This document shows, in pieces, positions 22,080 to 33,852 of a DNA stretch of 64,000 bases (its first letter is position 1; every line of letters begins with the position of its first letter). The stretch is from the NCBI GenBank assembly GCA_025403435.1, contig CM046330.1:20110239-20174238 (forward strand), written 5' to 3'. The stretch is from Artocarpus heterophyllus. Lineage: Eukaryota > Streptophyta > Magnoliopsida > Rosales > Moraceae. Below the pieces are notes generated by a model. That model was not told the DNA's origin, did not search any database, and saw nothing but the letters and a program-made list of their open reading frames with translations. The position numbers and the translations under genes were made by a program.

Positions 22080-25000
22080 ATGGGTGCGAAAAGATCCCAG
22101 AGGCGCGCGGTGTGGTATGAGAGAGATCAGTCGGGCTGTATGTGGGGTTTGATTAGTATGTTTGACTTCCGCCATGGTCGGTCCGCACAGAAGTTGATTG
22201 CTGATAGGAGGCATGGAACCAAGCATGCTCTTGGTAAGGACTTCTGTTCCATTCCTGTTTAACATGTTCACTTAGATATGTAAATTTGGGATGACAAAAT
22301 GGCACTGCTAGAAGCGGGGTTTTTCGGCTTTCAATTGCTTAATTTCTTATGACGTTCATGAATTCGGAAGTAATGATGTAGTTTAGTATATTATTATTTT
22401 TGTTTTACCTAGGACTTATTGCAGGCTTCAAATCTTTTGAATCGTGAAGTGGAGTGCATTAAGGAATTTGCATTTTGATTGCTAATTAAAACAAGATACT
22501 GAATAGCTGTTGAAGTTTTTCTTTTCTCTTCATCTGCAGGTATTGGAATTTCAAAGAATAAGTTTGAAGTATTGAGTAGTTTGGAAGAAAACTGTCAAGG
22601 CACCATTGTAAGTGTTCCCATTACGCATATTTTGTTTAACTAGCTAACAATAAGAATATGTCCATTATTAGTGTAAACTGACTTTTCAATGTTTCAGGAT
22701 GGTGAAGAGATCGGAAGAGAAATTGTGACTGCTGATGCTGGTAAGCCTAGCGTCAAGAAACTCATGGAAGAAGAGATGATCAATGAGCAGGGGCCAAAAA
22801 AAGACATGAGGGATGCTGTCATAGAACCTAGACAGACAGAATCTGCAAATGAAGGCCAGATAAAGACAGACCACAAGAAGACAAAGAAGACTTGCAGGAA
22901 AAGTCGTGATATAGATTCCCATAATCTGATTGTTGACGAAAACTCAAAAACCAAGTGCTCTTGTAAACAAAATGCAGAACAACAATCTGTACAAGATCTT
23001 GGTATAGATGAGATAATGGAAGAGTTCTCTCGCCAAATTATCCATCAGAAAAGTATAAGTTGCATGAAGGATGGTTCGAATGGTGAAGCTCCTGAGCTAT
23101 CAAGACACGAGCATTCTGATTTTGAAGAGAAAATAAAGGAGGCAATCAAGGATTTCATAGTTAAGAAGTTTACCAACGGGAAACATCTCAAAGAAAATGA
23201 CCTCATGAATGAATTAGAGCTTATAAGTTCAGATGAGGAATTGTTTCTGAAACTTGTACAAGATCCCCAATCATTACTGGTCAAACATGTTCAGAACTTG
23301 CTGGATTCTAAGGACAAAAAGGATGAAGAATCCAAGTCGGTTGGAGGACCGGACTTCTCAGACCAGAAGCTTGTCACTATTAGAAAATGTGAAGATGTTG
23401 TCAACAATAAGCAGCGGTACTTTTTCAGGAGAAAGGCCAAGTCAGAGGAAAGAAACCAATTGAAGGCAAATGAGCATCCTGACAATTTGAATAGAATTGT
23501 TATTTTGAAGCCGAGGCCAATAAGTGTACAAAATTCCAAAGCTGAAACTAGCCCTGGCCCGTCCAATGAGTCTAGTGATATTGTTACAAAAAGAGAGGCA
23601 AGTGAAAGAGTTGGACCCCACTTTTTCCTTTTTGAACTTAAAAGAAAATTGAAGCATGCTATGGGAAAGCAACACAGCGAAATATCTAGAGTTAGAGTGT
23701 TGAAGAGACCTTCCCACAAGGGCCAAACTCAAGGAGACGGTGAAAAAGGAGTCGGCAAAGGAAATGTCAGAAGAAGTTCTCCAACCAAAGATCACTTCTT
23801 TTTCAAAAGAATTGCCAAACCTTCTAGTGGTTTCAAGAAAGGTGACAAGATCATCAAAATGAAAGAGTCTGAAATAAGTAAACATGAAAATGATGTTTTC
23901 TCCAATGAAAGGATATCCAATATCTACATCGAGGCCAAAAAACATCTCTCCGAATTGCTAAGCGATGGGGACGGTATGGGCTTATCAAACCGACAGAATC
24001 CTGAGACCTTAGGGCGGATTCTCTCCCTTCCTGACTACAATATTTCTCCTACTGGCAGCCCTGGAAGGGACTGGGAGAAGAGCTTTGTGAATGCACAGGC
24101 GAGATTTTCTTCCCAAGACAAATGTCAAAATGTCAATGAGAAGAGGTCTTCTCCCAGAGGGGAAAACAAATGCAGTCCTTTAGGTAGGGAAGCAAACACC
24201 ATAGAGAGTCAGTTACCCATCACTGACATCAGTCTTGATCGTAAAGTACAAGATCCTAACTTGAGCGCTAACATCTCTGAAGACAATGGTTGTGACATTG
24301 AAGTGGAAGATGCAGTTTCTTCAACTAAAGACGAGATGAGCCGTGAGGGTAAATTCTTCTCATTGAATTCCGACACAAGCATTTTTTTTAATGAATCCTT
24401 AGTTGTGGTCGTTAGCCTGATAGAAAATTTCTGCAGGTGATTCAAAGCCGCTCGTGATGGATGAGAGCATTATCTTGGATAGTCCCCATGAAGGAATTTC
24501 CGCAGATTGTTCAGAGCCTGCGAAAGAAAATTGCATAATCTTGGATAGTCCCCATGAAGAAATTTCGGCAGATTATTCAGAGCCTGTGAAAGAAAATTGC
24601 ATAATTTTGGATAGTTCCCATGAAGCTTTTACAGCAAGGGATGACCAAAACGATGGGGACATCCCTGTCGTTTGTGAGGATGAGGATGAGAGCAATTTTG
24701 CACGTTTGAAACAGGTAATAAAATCTTCTTAACCGTTAAGATGAGTCTGAACAAGGGTCACTAATATTATAGGATGGCAAATTCGCTTGATAGGTAAAAC
24801 CAGAGTGGTAATATAAATGTCCTTTAATTCATATATCTCTCCAAAGACCATGAAAAACAAAATGATGGGATTAATAGAAAAGTTTATGGATTTCTCTACA
24901 GTGTGAATAACGGCATTTTTGCGGCCCAGTACCAAACTTCTTCCTCTTTTTACAATCTTATGTTCATCCTAATGATCATCCACGTTTGATTTCCAGGACT

Positions 25001-25925
25001 CACATGAAGAACACCAAGTCCAATCTTCTCCACCAGGATCCCCTTCCAGCTCTTTGACCTCCAGTAAAGTTTCAGATAAGGAAATTGCTATTGAAATTCC
25101 CGAGAGGCCAAGCCCTGTCTCAGTTCTCGAGCCTGCATTTGGGGAGGACGACATTAGCCCTTCAATGACCATTTCTCAAACTGGTAAGCATTTGCACCTG
25201 GTGGATTATTTGCTTCACATTCTTTTTTTTTCCATTTTCCTTCTTTTTCTCTTGTTCTGCTGTGGCTAAGTGCTTGTTGGCTAATGTCAATCATTCATTA
25301 AACTTCAGCCCATCTAAAAGTGCAACCTCTACGAATTGAATTTGAAGAGCCTGCTTCTACGCCTGCAGATGAAACGCACAATGGAAAAAGATCTACGGAT
25401 GACAAGGAATCTATTTTTGGCAAGGTAAAAGCAGTGATGAAAACTTCTGGCTTGAGCTGGGATGAAGTCTGTATAAAGTTACTTTCTTCAGGCCAACTGC
25501 TCAACCCAGCGTTGGTCCATGAGGTTGAGTTCATCCCCAACCCGCTTTGTTGTGACCAGAAGCTTCTCTTTGACTGCATAAATGAAGTACTTGTGGAGGT
25601 TTGTCAATACCATTTTGGTTGCTCCCCTTGGGTATCATTTGCAAAACCCGGCATACACCTAATCCCAGATATGAAAAGTGTAATTCTTGAGGTGTCTAAA
25701 GGTGTTTACTGGCATCTTTTTCAACTGCCTTTGCCTCGTACTCTGGACCAGATTGTTAGAAAAGATATGGAGAGGACTGGAACATGGTTGGATGTTCGTT
25801 TTGGCGCTGAAGCCATTGGTTTTGACATGGGTGAAGCTATTCTTGAAGACTTAATGGAAGACACCATACTAAGCTATGTATTTGAAAGCTCTGAAAGCGA
25901 GCACGATGTGCTTCCAGAGTCTTAA
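22080..25925 (+). CDS. TRM/DUF4378-type protein (TON1-recruiting-motif family-like), 984 aa, six coding exons
   Basis: Exons 22080-22233, 22540-22607, 22698-24348, 24437-24714, 24997-25183 and 25309-25925 all have GT/AG borders and keep one frame to TAA at 25923, giving 984 residues. The N-terminus has the conserved DQSGCMWGLISMFDFRHG block (about residues 16-33) of plant proteins related to TRM32, and the C-terminus (about 820-975) matches DUF4378, including LFDCINEVLVEV. The middle is charged, Ser-rich and likely disordered. TRM proteins recruit TON1 and PP2A-type complexes to cortical microtubules and the preprophase band. That role is inferred from family, and the exact TRM number is uncertain. 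Exon 4 encodes a 22-residue tandem repeat. The start is chosen because the conserved block begins seven residues after this ATG. No disabling mutation seen; probably functional. Confidence 0.88.
24464..24645 (+). repeat. In-frame 66-bp tandem repeat in exon 4 of the TRM-like gene
   Basis: Two full units and a partial one of a 22-residue unit built around IILDSPHE and ISADxSEP (residues about 635-690). The units differ by a few bases, so the duplication is recent. The period is a multiple of three and keeps the frame. Confidence 0.9.
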
Positions 25926-26429
25926 GGAAAGCGAGGGAAATGTCGATTCGTAGAAGATGACCAATTCTTTTTGCTCATACTGAAACTGATCAACCTTGTG
26001 TTTAAGGTGGTCCTAACTTTGTCATATGTATAGAAATCCGTCACATCAATGCTTATAGGCATTCCTAGGGGTTTGTTTTATCAACCTAAAGATCCTTCAT
26101 GGGCAGGGGTCAGAAAATCCAGTTTTGCAAGTTATCTTTTCTAGTGCACAAAATAATGCTTGTTTCTCATGATGAGAATCCTTTTATTATCACTATTCAT
26201 TTCAATCAGTACTGAGGCAGTAATCTTTGTAGATCTTTTAGAGTTTGCAGTGTTCATTGTGTTAGTTAAGGGTGTGATGTTCGTTACGTTTGATTATTTC
26301 TTTCTTCTTTGTTGTCAGTTCTTTTGCCTTTGTCTGTACTTCCCAATGTTTCGCTGTTGTATCTGCAGAGCTTGAGATATCAAGGAGTGTGAGCTTGTGA
26401 ATTGATATTAGGGAAATGTAAAAAAAGAA

Positions 26430-26435
26430 AATAAA
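26430..26435 (+). terminator. Possible polyadenylation signal of the TRM-like gene
   Basis: AATAAA about 505 bp after the stop codon, in A/T-rich DNA. Earlier weak signals are possible. Confidence 0.4.
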
Positions 26436-26614
26436 GAATTTTATGCCACTTTTATTCTATGCTTTTCTTATTCATGTATTAAGCTCCGATTATTGCCAGG
26501 TAAAATATCCATGTTATAAATCTCAATCAATGCAGGAACATATATTATGTATTCTACTTTCATTTTAAAAAATTGTTACAAGTAAGAAATAAATTTGATT
26601 ATATTTTTTGATGT

Positions 26615-26833
26615 TGCCCGTTTAGTTCAGTGATAGTTTTACACTCACCTATAATATTGAGGTTTTAAGCATGTGTCTCACCTATAATATTGAGGTTTCA
26701 AGCATCTGTTTCTAACTAACTACAATATAAAGCTCTCGTTAATTACAGTAAAAAGTTGTTACAGTATAAATCTCTCGTATATTACAGTTTTTAAATTTAA
26801 AATTTTAGTTCTAATCAACTTATCAAACAGCCC
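26615..26833. mobile_element. MITE-like remnant
   Basis: Imperfect inverted ends (gcccgtttagttcagtgatag and ctaatcaacttatcaaacagccc). The interior has the words ATAAAGCTCTCGTTAATTACAGT and TACAGTATAAATCTCTCGTA in shortened form, shared with the MITE at 32693-32856. Boundaries are approximate. Confidence 0.4.
26644..26709. repeat. Two-unit 33-bp tandem repeat
   Basis: The unit beginning ctcacctataatattgagg occurs at 26644 and 26677 with a few differences. It is non-coding and inside the MITE-like remnant. Confidence 0.8.
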
Positions 26834-28298
26834 ATTAGTTTAAATTCTCTCACCATTAGTTTGAAAAAAAAAAAAAAAAGGGTTTAAACGAACATTCAAT
26901 GCATTTTTAGAATCTGGTCCTACAAGACTGCTACACTATTCTTATTTCATGTAAATGAAAAAGAAAAAAAAAAAAAACCCTGACTTCAGTGGGGCGGGGG
27001 TTTGCCATTGCCACAAAATGGAGAAGAGGTAATTTCATCGGGCCATTGATAACTATCCAAAGCTTTCCGCACTAGGCAAACCTGAATGTTGGACCAAAAC
27101 TTTAACGTCTGCTAAATAATGATACTCCCAGTATCCTAATCATTGTTACCCTGAAACTTTTGACTTCTATTGCGTTCACCACTCACCACGTATACAACTT
27201 CATTTTTTTGAAAAAGCCACAACAGGCCGTTAGAAGGAACCATCGTTTAGGATCATAAATAATGTAAAATTTTTGTATAGTATATTAAAAACAAAAAAAA
27301 ATTTACAATTTAAAACTTTCATAAGTTACAATATTTAAACTAAAACTATTGGTTTCAACTATTTTTCTAAACGACTTACAAGCCCCTTGAAAAAACTACC
27401 AAATCTCTTGAAAAAATATATTGAAATTTAACCTTCAAATTTAAGTGCCCCTCAATCTAAGCAGAACAATTTAAATGATGGAGCGAACCAAAACTACCCA
27501 TTAGTGGACTAAAAACACTACAATAATACGTGGTTATGACCTAAGTCAACAATAGGATCTAGGAACTGTAGGCAAGAAACATTAACCAACATGATGTATT
27601 CTGTGGGGGCATGAAAAGTCACATGTTGGCAGGGCGCGGCGCAGTTTTAAGTGTTAGATCATGTTAGAATAAAAAAGATCAATAGTTTAAAACATAATGA
27701 AAATTTGATAAATATAAAACGTATCACACAGGTAAATTATGTTTTTCATAACCTTCAAAGATAACTCTCCTTATTTTTCTTTTTGCTTTTTGGGTTGTAG
27801 CTTTCAAATCTAGGCTTGCAATTTTCCCCTTTTCCTGTCTCTTGGGAAATTAAATTTCGTTTAAGAAAATTAATAAAGTTAAAGAATGTAAATATTGTGG
27901 CAACTTAGTGCCGAAAATTTATATATTTTGTGTTGGGATCTTGTTCACTCTTGCAACTTCCACAATGGTGAAAGGGACAACTCAACATAGCACCAGCAAA
28001 GACTTCCACTTCCCATGACCTCTGCCATCAACATATTACTCAATTTAGCCTCCACATGAGTGATGAGTCCATAATGCTGACATTGCTTACATTTACATTC
28101 CAACACTCATCATATGGAAGCATTTCTATTTGTCAAGAACGCCAAATACACTGCACATGAAGGAAAAAAGAGAGATAGAGGAAAAGATAACTTATATGGA
28201 ATACAGCTCACTTGCCTCATCAGTCAACATAAGTACCAAGACTTGCACAGTTTAAGAAAGGCAACAACATTTTATACCATAAAATTTAATGTCAAGCG
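26834..28298. other. Intergenic region between the two host genes
   Basis: The two genes converge here, so this holds the two 3' ends. A-rich homopolymers are near 26865 and 26960. No further gene or recognised repeat seen. Confidence 0.6.
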
Positions 28299-29735
28299 TC
28301 ACCTCTTCCTTTTCTTTGTTTGTACAGATGGCGTCACTGGATTTGCTGCCCTCTTTTTGTCAAACACTTGGGTTCTGCTTTCTAAATCTTCAGAATCATC
28401 AGTGTCATTATCTTTATCAGCAGCCAAGGTGGACTCCTCAACACTTTTGGATCGAGTGTCCAGTTTGGCATAGAGTTTCTTGTCAAGGGGATCTTTCAAT
28501 GGTCCAATTTTTGTTTGGCGTGAAACTTTAGCCCCCAAGCCAAGTCTACAGAAACCCATGAAAGAACTTTTGTTAGAGAGCCAAGGAAAAACATAATAGC
28601 AGCCCTCGTTGACAATTTAAGATGGGCTTTACTGACCTAGAAGGTCGACCCTCAACTTCAGTCTGTTCATCATCTTCAGCTTTGGTCATGTTATTAACCC
28701 ATTGTTCAGCCTACATATAAGAATATTTCATGCAAAAAAGATATACTAAGCGGCCCAAGAATGGGGATCAATTGTACAATAAATAAATAAACTATACATT
28801 CTTAGCATCAGTAAGTGTGATTTTTCTTTTTCTTTTTTCCCTTTTTTGTTCTTTTTATTTTTTGTTAACCAATGGGTGCTTGCGTGCACCTCTACTAATC
28901 CCATGGAATGTGCACCCTGCCGTCGAATATCAGCAGGTAAATGGGCAATGTCAACTATTTAGAACCCAAAACTTCTGCACACCAGAGGATATTAACTGTC
29001 ACATTGCTACGAAAACAGTGCCTCCTATAAAAGGCTTTTCTGGACAGAACTAAAGCAAAATCCCAAAGGTAATGCCCACGATAGAGTTCCTAATGGCTTC
29101 CAAGTCGTTTTAGTGCAGAGAGACTCATTGGATTGGAATATGCAACATGATCATATTTGACTTGGAAGTACCATTTAAGGTCTATGCTAGTGATGTTCAT
29201 CAGGCCTGTCCATAAAGAATCAAGCATAAATATATTTAACTAAAAAGTGTTAACTATATTTAAAAAAAAAAAGCTACATTATGTGGTAGACAGGATGGAA
29301 CTTGATGCACTGAGCAGTGCTTCTTTATCAAGTCATCCCTCTTTACGCGTTGAAGTTGCACGGGTTTTAAGAAGACTGGCCTTCTTCAAACAAGACATGA
29401 GCATATATTCGCTTTAGCATGATCAAAAAATATTTGTTTGCTTCATATGCTTCAACAGATGACCAAATTCCTAAATACCAAACTACTTGTCTTAGCAAAG
29501 ATCCTATCATGGCGGAATATAGATACCACCAACAAGGAATGGACGGGTAGACATATCATAAATGGAGCAAACATTTGATAAGCGAACTAACTCATTGTTC
29601 ATGTCATTTTACAAATAAAAAAGAAAAGCACAAAGCATTAAAAAAGGAAAAAAAAAAAAAAAAAAAGTTTACCAATTTTAGTGCGCTGTCCAACTTGACA
29701 ATTTTAGGAGTAGAACTTTTTTGTGGCTTCTCCAT
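28299..29735 (-). CDS. Small lysine-rich conserved plant protein with RLGLGAKV motif, probably nuclear
   Basis: Three coding exons on the minus strand, 29735-29673, 28710-28637 and 28545-28299, join with consensus GT/AG borders to give about 127 residues. The sequence starts MEKPQKSSTPKIVKLD, continues AEQWVNNMTKAEDDEQ, then has RPSRLGLGAKVSRQ followed by DPLDKKLYAKLD, an acidic stretch (KDNDTDDSEDLESR) and a basic end QTKKRKR that resembles a nuclear localisation signal. The RLGLGAKV motif is conserved in small eukaryotic proteins of unknown function; DUF3245-like is my tentative placement. Codons upstream of the chosen ATG in its exon are also open (VELEAARTT), so the true start could lie in an upstream exon that I could not identify. 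Looks intact. Confidence 0.7.
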
Positions 29736-29762
29736 AGTGGTCCTTGCAGCTTCCAATTCAAC

Positions 29763-30480
29763 CTACACGAATAACAAATCCATAATCAAAATTATAAATC
29801 ACCGCAGCATTTCTGTTCTGGAATATCAATAAACCAAACTCTTCATCAATTATACGCAAACTTTTTACTTTGCAATAACAAATACACTTTTTAGCCTTAA
29901 TTTTAATGATCAAAACCCATAATGCATATATAAATAAATCCCAGTTCTGGGTTTTGGCCACAACGCAAATATGCCTAACCGCAAAGCTGTAAATAAAGTC
30001 CAACCAAAAGAGTGGTTTCATACTTTGAGGTAAGCACTTAATTTGGCTATGGAAAAAGTATAGTTTGACGTGTAAAATAGCTTAATAAACACGTCCCAAA
30101 GATGGACCAACAAATAAGAGTCAATTGAGATAAGAAGGGTTTATTTAATAACAGTTTTCTTGTAGGCAATTCGTCGAACAGTTTGTGAGCAAGAAGAGAA
30201 GCAAAAGTAAAATTAAACGATTAACGAGCGCTGGAAGCAAAGAAAGGCACCACTATTTATGTTTATTATTTTCAAAGAACGAGAAAACAGTAGTAATCGA
30301 GAAACGGTTTGAAACCTTGTAGTAGAAACGGGATAAACTCGCAATGAAGAAAGAAGCTAGAGCAATCGAGAAAAGGGCAATGAAGTGCCTAAGTCCCCGT
30401 AGATTCCACAACCACGTGCTCTCAGAGCTTGAAATTGGAATATGGAGTTTTTCTTCCCTTCCTCTTCTTCTGTTGAAAGG
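29763..30480 (-). promoter_or_regulatory. Probable 5' intron, leader and promoter of the small nuclear-protein gene
   Basis: Ends (on the minus strand) in a good acceptor, tcgtgtag at 29763-29770, before the first recognised coding exon, so a 5' exon must lie further right, probably around 30000-30450. No conserved coding exon was identified here. A fold-back element abuts the right side. Confidence 0.4.
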
Positions 30481-30484
30481 GAAA

Positions 30485-30940
30485 AATTTATTGACACCAA
30501 TGCCCTTAAATTTTGAAGCATCTTTTACTTTTATCTCTAAAGGTTAAAAATTATCATTTTATTTTTAAATTTTTAAAAATCTTCATTTCATCATCTAACC
30601 ATTAAAAATAATCACTTTGCTTTATAAATTTTAAAAAATTTCTTATTTTATCTCTTGAATTTTTATTTTTTTTGTTTAAATAGACAGAATTAAACCCACA
30701 TGATTTACATATGGAGTGATAATATCTCATTTTTACTCTTACAAGATATCCATGTGCGAATAACATGAGCTTAATTTCTATCTATTTGAATGGAAAACAA
30801 GAGGTTTAGGGAGCAAAGTAGTGATTTTTAAAATTCAGAAGACAAAATTAGGAGATTTGAAAATTCAAGGGACAAAGTGATAATTTTTAAAGTTCAGGGG
30901 TAAAGTGGGAGAGGCCTCAAAGTTCATCAGCCATTAGTGT
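30485..30940. mobile_element. Fold-back/MULE-like element with long inverted arms
   Basis: Left arm phrases such as ttaaaaattatcattttatt and taatcactttgctt recur inverted in the right arm (gggacaaagtgataattttt, gagcaaagtagtgattttta). Each arm carries internal repeats of the same unit. About 450 bp, non-coding. It lies just upstream of the minus-strand gene. Ends are approximate. Confidence 0.65.
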
Positions 30941-31156
30941 TAATAATCTTAAAAAAAATAAAAATTATACAAGTAATCATTTTTGGTCAAGTTTTAAAAT
31001 ATGTCCGAACTTGTTAAAAATTTTAAAAAAAAGACCAAACTTTTTTAAAATTAAACAAATATATCTTTTTTTCATAATTATACATGATTGAGTAACATTA
31101 GTATATCATTAATTAAATATAATTATCATTTATGTATAAGCAACGTGAGTCTTTTA

Positions 31157-31310
31157 GGGGTCGTTTGGTATTGTTTTTAAAATAGATGAAAATATTTTTG
31201 TTTTGAAAAATAAATTTTTTAAAAATTATGTTAAAAGTGTTTTTAAAATTTTTGTCTATATAAACATGAAAAATATTTTTAAAAATTTTGACAACAAAAA
31301 CAAACAGAAC
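31157..31310. mobile_element. Tourist-like MITE (PIF/Harbinger type)
   Basis: 154 bp flanked by TTA at 31154-31156 and 31311-31313. Left end ggggtcgtttggtattg is inverse to the right end acaaaaacaaacagaac with some mismatches. Interior is A/T-rich. TTA target duplications are typical of the PIF/Harbinger group. Confidence 0.6.
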
Positions 31311-31359
31311 TTAATTTAAAACACACGTAGTTTGGGGAACCCGCACATGTTTGACCAAT

Positions 31360-32692
31360 TTCAAATGCTTGTCTGAAATTATTCCTCGCATTTTGGTGGA
31401 AGTTCTCATGTCAATTGTGTAGGGAGAAGTAGAGGTTTAATTATTTTATGGAGGAAAGAGTGGGATGTTGAGATAAAGAGCTATACCCGTTTTCATATAG
31501 ATTGTTTCATAAACACTCCATACAAGCTGTGTTGGCGATTCACGGGTTTTTACAGTCATCCGGAGAAAGCACACTGCCACCATTCTTAGGATTTACTTCG
31601 ATGGCTCCGAGCTATATTTACTCTCCCTTGGATGGTTGCGGGCAATTTCAATGAAATTTTTTATTTGTCGAAGGAGCTGGGTGGCAGGGATAGAGTGCAT
31701 AGTGATATGTGTCGTTTTGTGGAGGCGATGGATGGTTGTGGGTTGCAAGATTTGGGATTTAGAGGCACTCCGTAAACTTGGAACAATTGCACCCGCCCGA
31801 TAATATACAAGAGCGTCTCGACCAAGTTCTGGTGGATATGGAATGGAAGATGATGTTTCCTCGGGTCTGGGATTTACGTTGGGATTTTTTTGGCTCCGAT
31901 CACTGTGTTTTGCATGTCTCTTTAGATTTTGGAAAAGTTATGCGGGCGCAAGCAACGAGGTAAGAGATTCTCTTTTGAACCACTTTGGCTTTCTAATGTT
32001 GAGTATAAAGATGTGATGTTGAGGGCATGGTGCGGGGGCTTTAGTCATGGGGAGGGCAGAATATTCATGGAAAAGCTTAGAAGGTGCGCTGACGCTCTTC
32101 AATCTTGGAGTGATAATATATATATAATATCTCCAAATGAATTGTTTACTTCAAAAGTCTCTAGAGAGGTTGAATAATCGGTTTCTGGACTCGGCTTCTA
32201 ATAAAAAGCAAATTCCAGAGGTAGAAAAGGAGTTAGATAGTCTTTTATGTTTGGAAGAATAATACAGGAAGTAGCGGGCCTGATCGGAGTAGCTTGGGGG
32301 TGGGGGGCAAAAACACAAGATATTTTCATGCCAAGGCCTCTCAACGGAGTGATAAGAATGAAATAAAAAGGTTGAAAAATTCTCAAGGAGCATGGGTTAA
32401 GGAAAAGGAGCAAATTGTGGGGGTTGTTGAGGATTATTTCACAAACGTTTTCTCCGTTATTCTTTCAGATGGAGATCACATCACAGAATTACGTCAAGGG
32501 GTGGATAAAAGGGTCATGGGCGCTATGTTGAAAAACTTGGATGCCCCTTTCTCTGCAGCAGATATTAAGGTGGCTATTTTTGGAATGAAAGCTTGGAAGG
32601 CCCCAGGGCCGGATGGCTTCCATGCAGTCTTTTAACAACAAATTGGGAGATAGTAGGTAGTGATGTGACAGAGGTTTGCTTGGGGATTCTAA
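31360..32692 (+). pseudogene. Plant LINE ORF2, endonuclease and RT start (left part)
   Basis: Decayed L1-type non-LTR ORF2. Translation with several stops and frameshifts shows the AP-endonuclease domain (RSRGLIILWRKEWDVEIKSY; WMVAGNFNEIF, where families normally have GDFNEI) at about 31410-31800. The linker to RT follows (GKNTRYFHAKASQRSDKNE at 32303 and KAWKAPGPDGFHAVF up to 32635). It continues to ...EVCLGIL at 32690, where a MITE interrupts it. The RT resumes at 53893 beyond the large nested Athila. Both ends are truncated. Non-functional. Confidence 0.9.
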
Positions 32693-32856
32693 CCTTGTGT
32701 TTAGCAAAAGTGGTTCCCATCACTTTTTCAGTTATAAACAGTGTAAAGCTCTCATATACTACAGTGACAATTAAAAAAATATTACAGTGTAAAGCTCTCA
32801 CATGCTACAGTAAAAGTGGTTCTAACCAATGGTTCCCACCATCTTCCCAAACACCC
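32693..32856. mobile_element. MITE inserted in the LINE, TSD TAA
   Basis: 164 bp between TAA at 32690-32692 and 32857-32859. Ends are related inversely (gtgtttagcaa and ttcccaaacac). The inside carries two copies of the words TACAGTG...AAAGCTCTCA. Removing it nearly restores the LINE reading (EVCLGILN followed by SIKPLNDTH), within one base, which confirms a later insertion. Confidence 0.7.
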
Positions 32857-32885
32857 TAAAATAGGCAACAATCTATCAAGCCGTT
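32857..32885 (+). pseudogene. LINE ORF2 fragment with Athila target site
   Basis: 29 bp of LINE between the MITE and the Athila-like LTR. Its last five bases, CCGTT (32881-32885), recur at 53893-53897 as the target duplication. Confidence 0.8.
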
Positions 32886-33852
32886 TGTTGTGGAGTTTAT
32901 AACGCAAGTGCACGTATCGTTAACAAGTAATAAAGTGAGAGTAGAGATCGTTCCCTCGAGGACTAACTGTCACTAGGTACCAAATTACTCTAACTCTAAT
33001 TCTATTTGAACAACTGAAATAGAGGAAACAATGGAATGATAAAATGGTAAAAGTAAGACAAACTAAATGAATGAAAATTGAGAAATTGCAACTTTAACAA
33101 ATGAGAATTCAATATATTAAGACTTCTAGGGTTTCTGACTCACTGGGTTAATCATATTTACTTTATCTAATTTAATCAATTGACATTTATTCCTATGCCG
33201 ATAACGAATTTCTCTTAGGTAGTCATTAATCTTTCTTAAGCATTAATAATTTATCATAGTTAGCAAATTTCTTACATCTCTGTGGAAACTCTAAACTTAC
33301 CAAGATTCATTAAGAACAAGAAATTCATAGTGTTACACAAGTCTCATAGATGTTTCTATCCTATGATGATCTGATGACATTCAATCATGGTCTAATTTAA
33401 TTATCGCTTCTCAGCCTCAAATTAAATCACAAATCATGCAAAAAGTGTGCAAACTTTTACAAGCATTAAGATTAGACTAAACACTCAGTATAGATAATGA
33501 ATAAATATAGAATTGAATTAAATTAAATAAAAGTGAACAATCATAATCCGGCTACATCGTAGCCCTAGAACAGAGAAAATTAGTTCATAATGAAACTAAA
33601 AATCATCCTAAACAATCTCTTAAACATGACGAGTAGAAGAAAAGAACTGTATGTTTGGATGAGAAGATGGATTCCGTCTCCGGGTTGCACCTATCTTCTT
33701 CTCCAAAGTAGTGAGTCCTCTCCCTTCTTTCTGCAAGTTCTCTCTGTCAAAAATTCATGTTCCAACCCTCTATAATGTTCTATTTATAGGCTAGGGTTTT
33801 AAAGGGCAATTTTAGAACGAAATTACACTGAAATTTAAGTTAGAATCGTAAC
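32886..33852 (-). repeat. Athila-like 3' LTR, left part
   Basis: Starts TGTTGTGGAG and is collinear with 52421-53386 of the other LTR. It ends at GTAAC (33848-33852), where the Angela element begins. The matching position in the uninterrupted LTR is gcaac (53382-53386). Confidence 0.93.

Noticed and set aside
22686..23945. Minus-strand open frames up to 167 codons inside the TRM-like exon 3
   Set aside because: Antisense to a well-supported exon, with no domain and no splice context.
29758..30021. 87-codon minus-strand frame as the first exon of the small nuclear-protein gene
   Set aside because: Its frame does not continue into the recognised coding exon and it ends in a stop at the acceptor, so it is probably intron.
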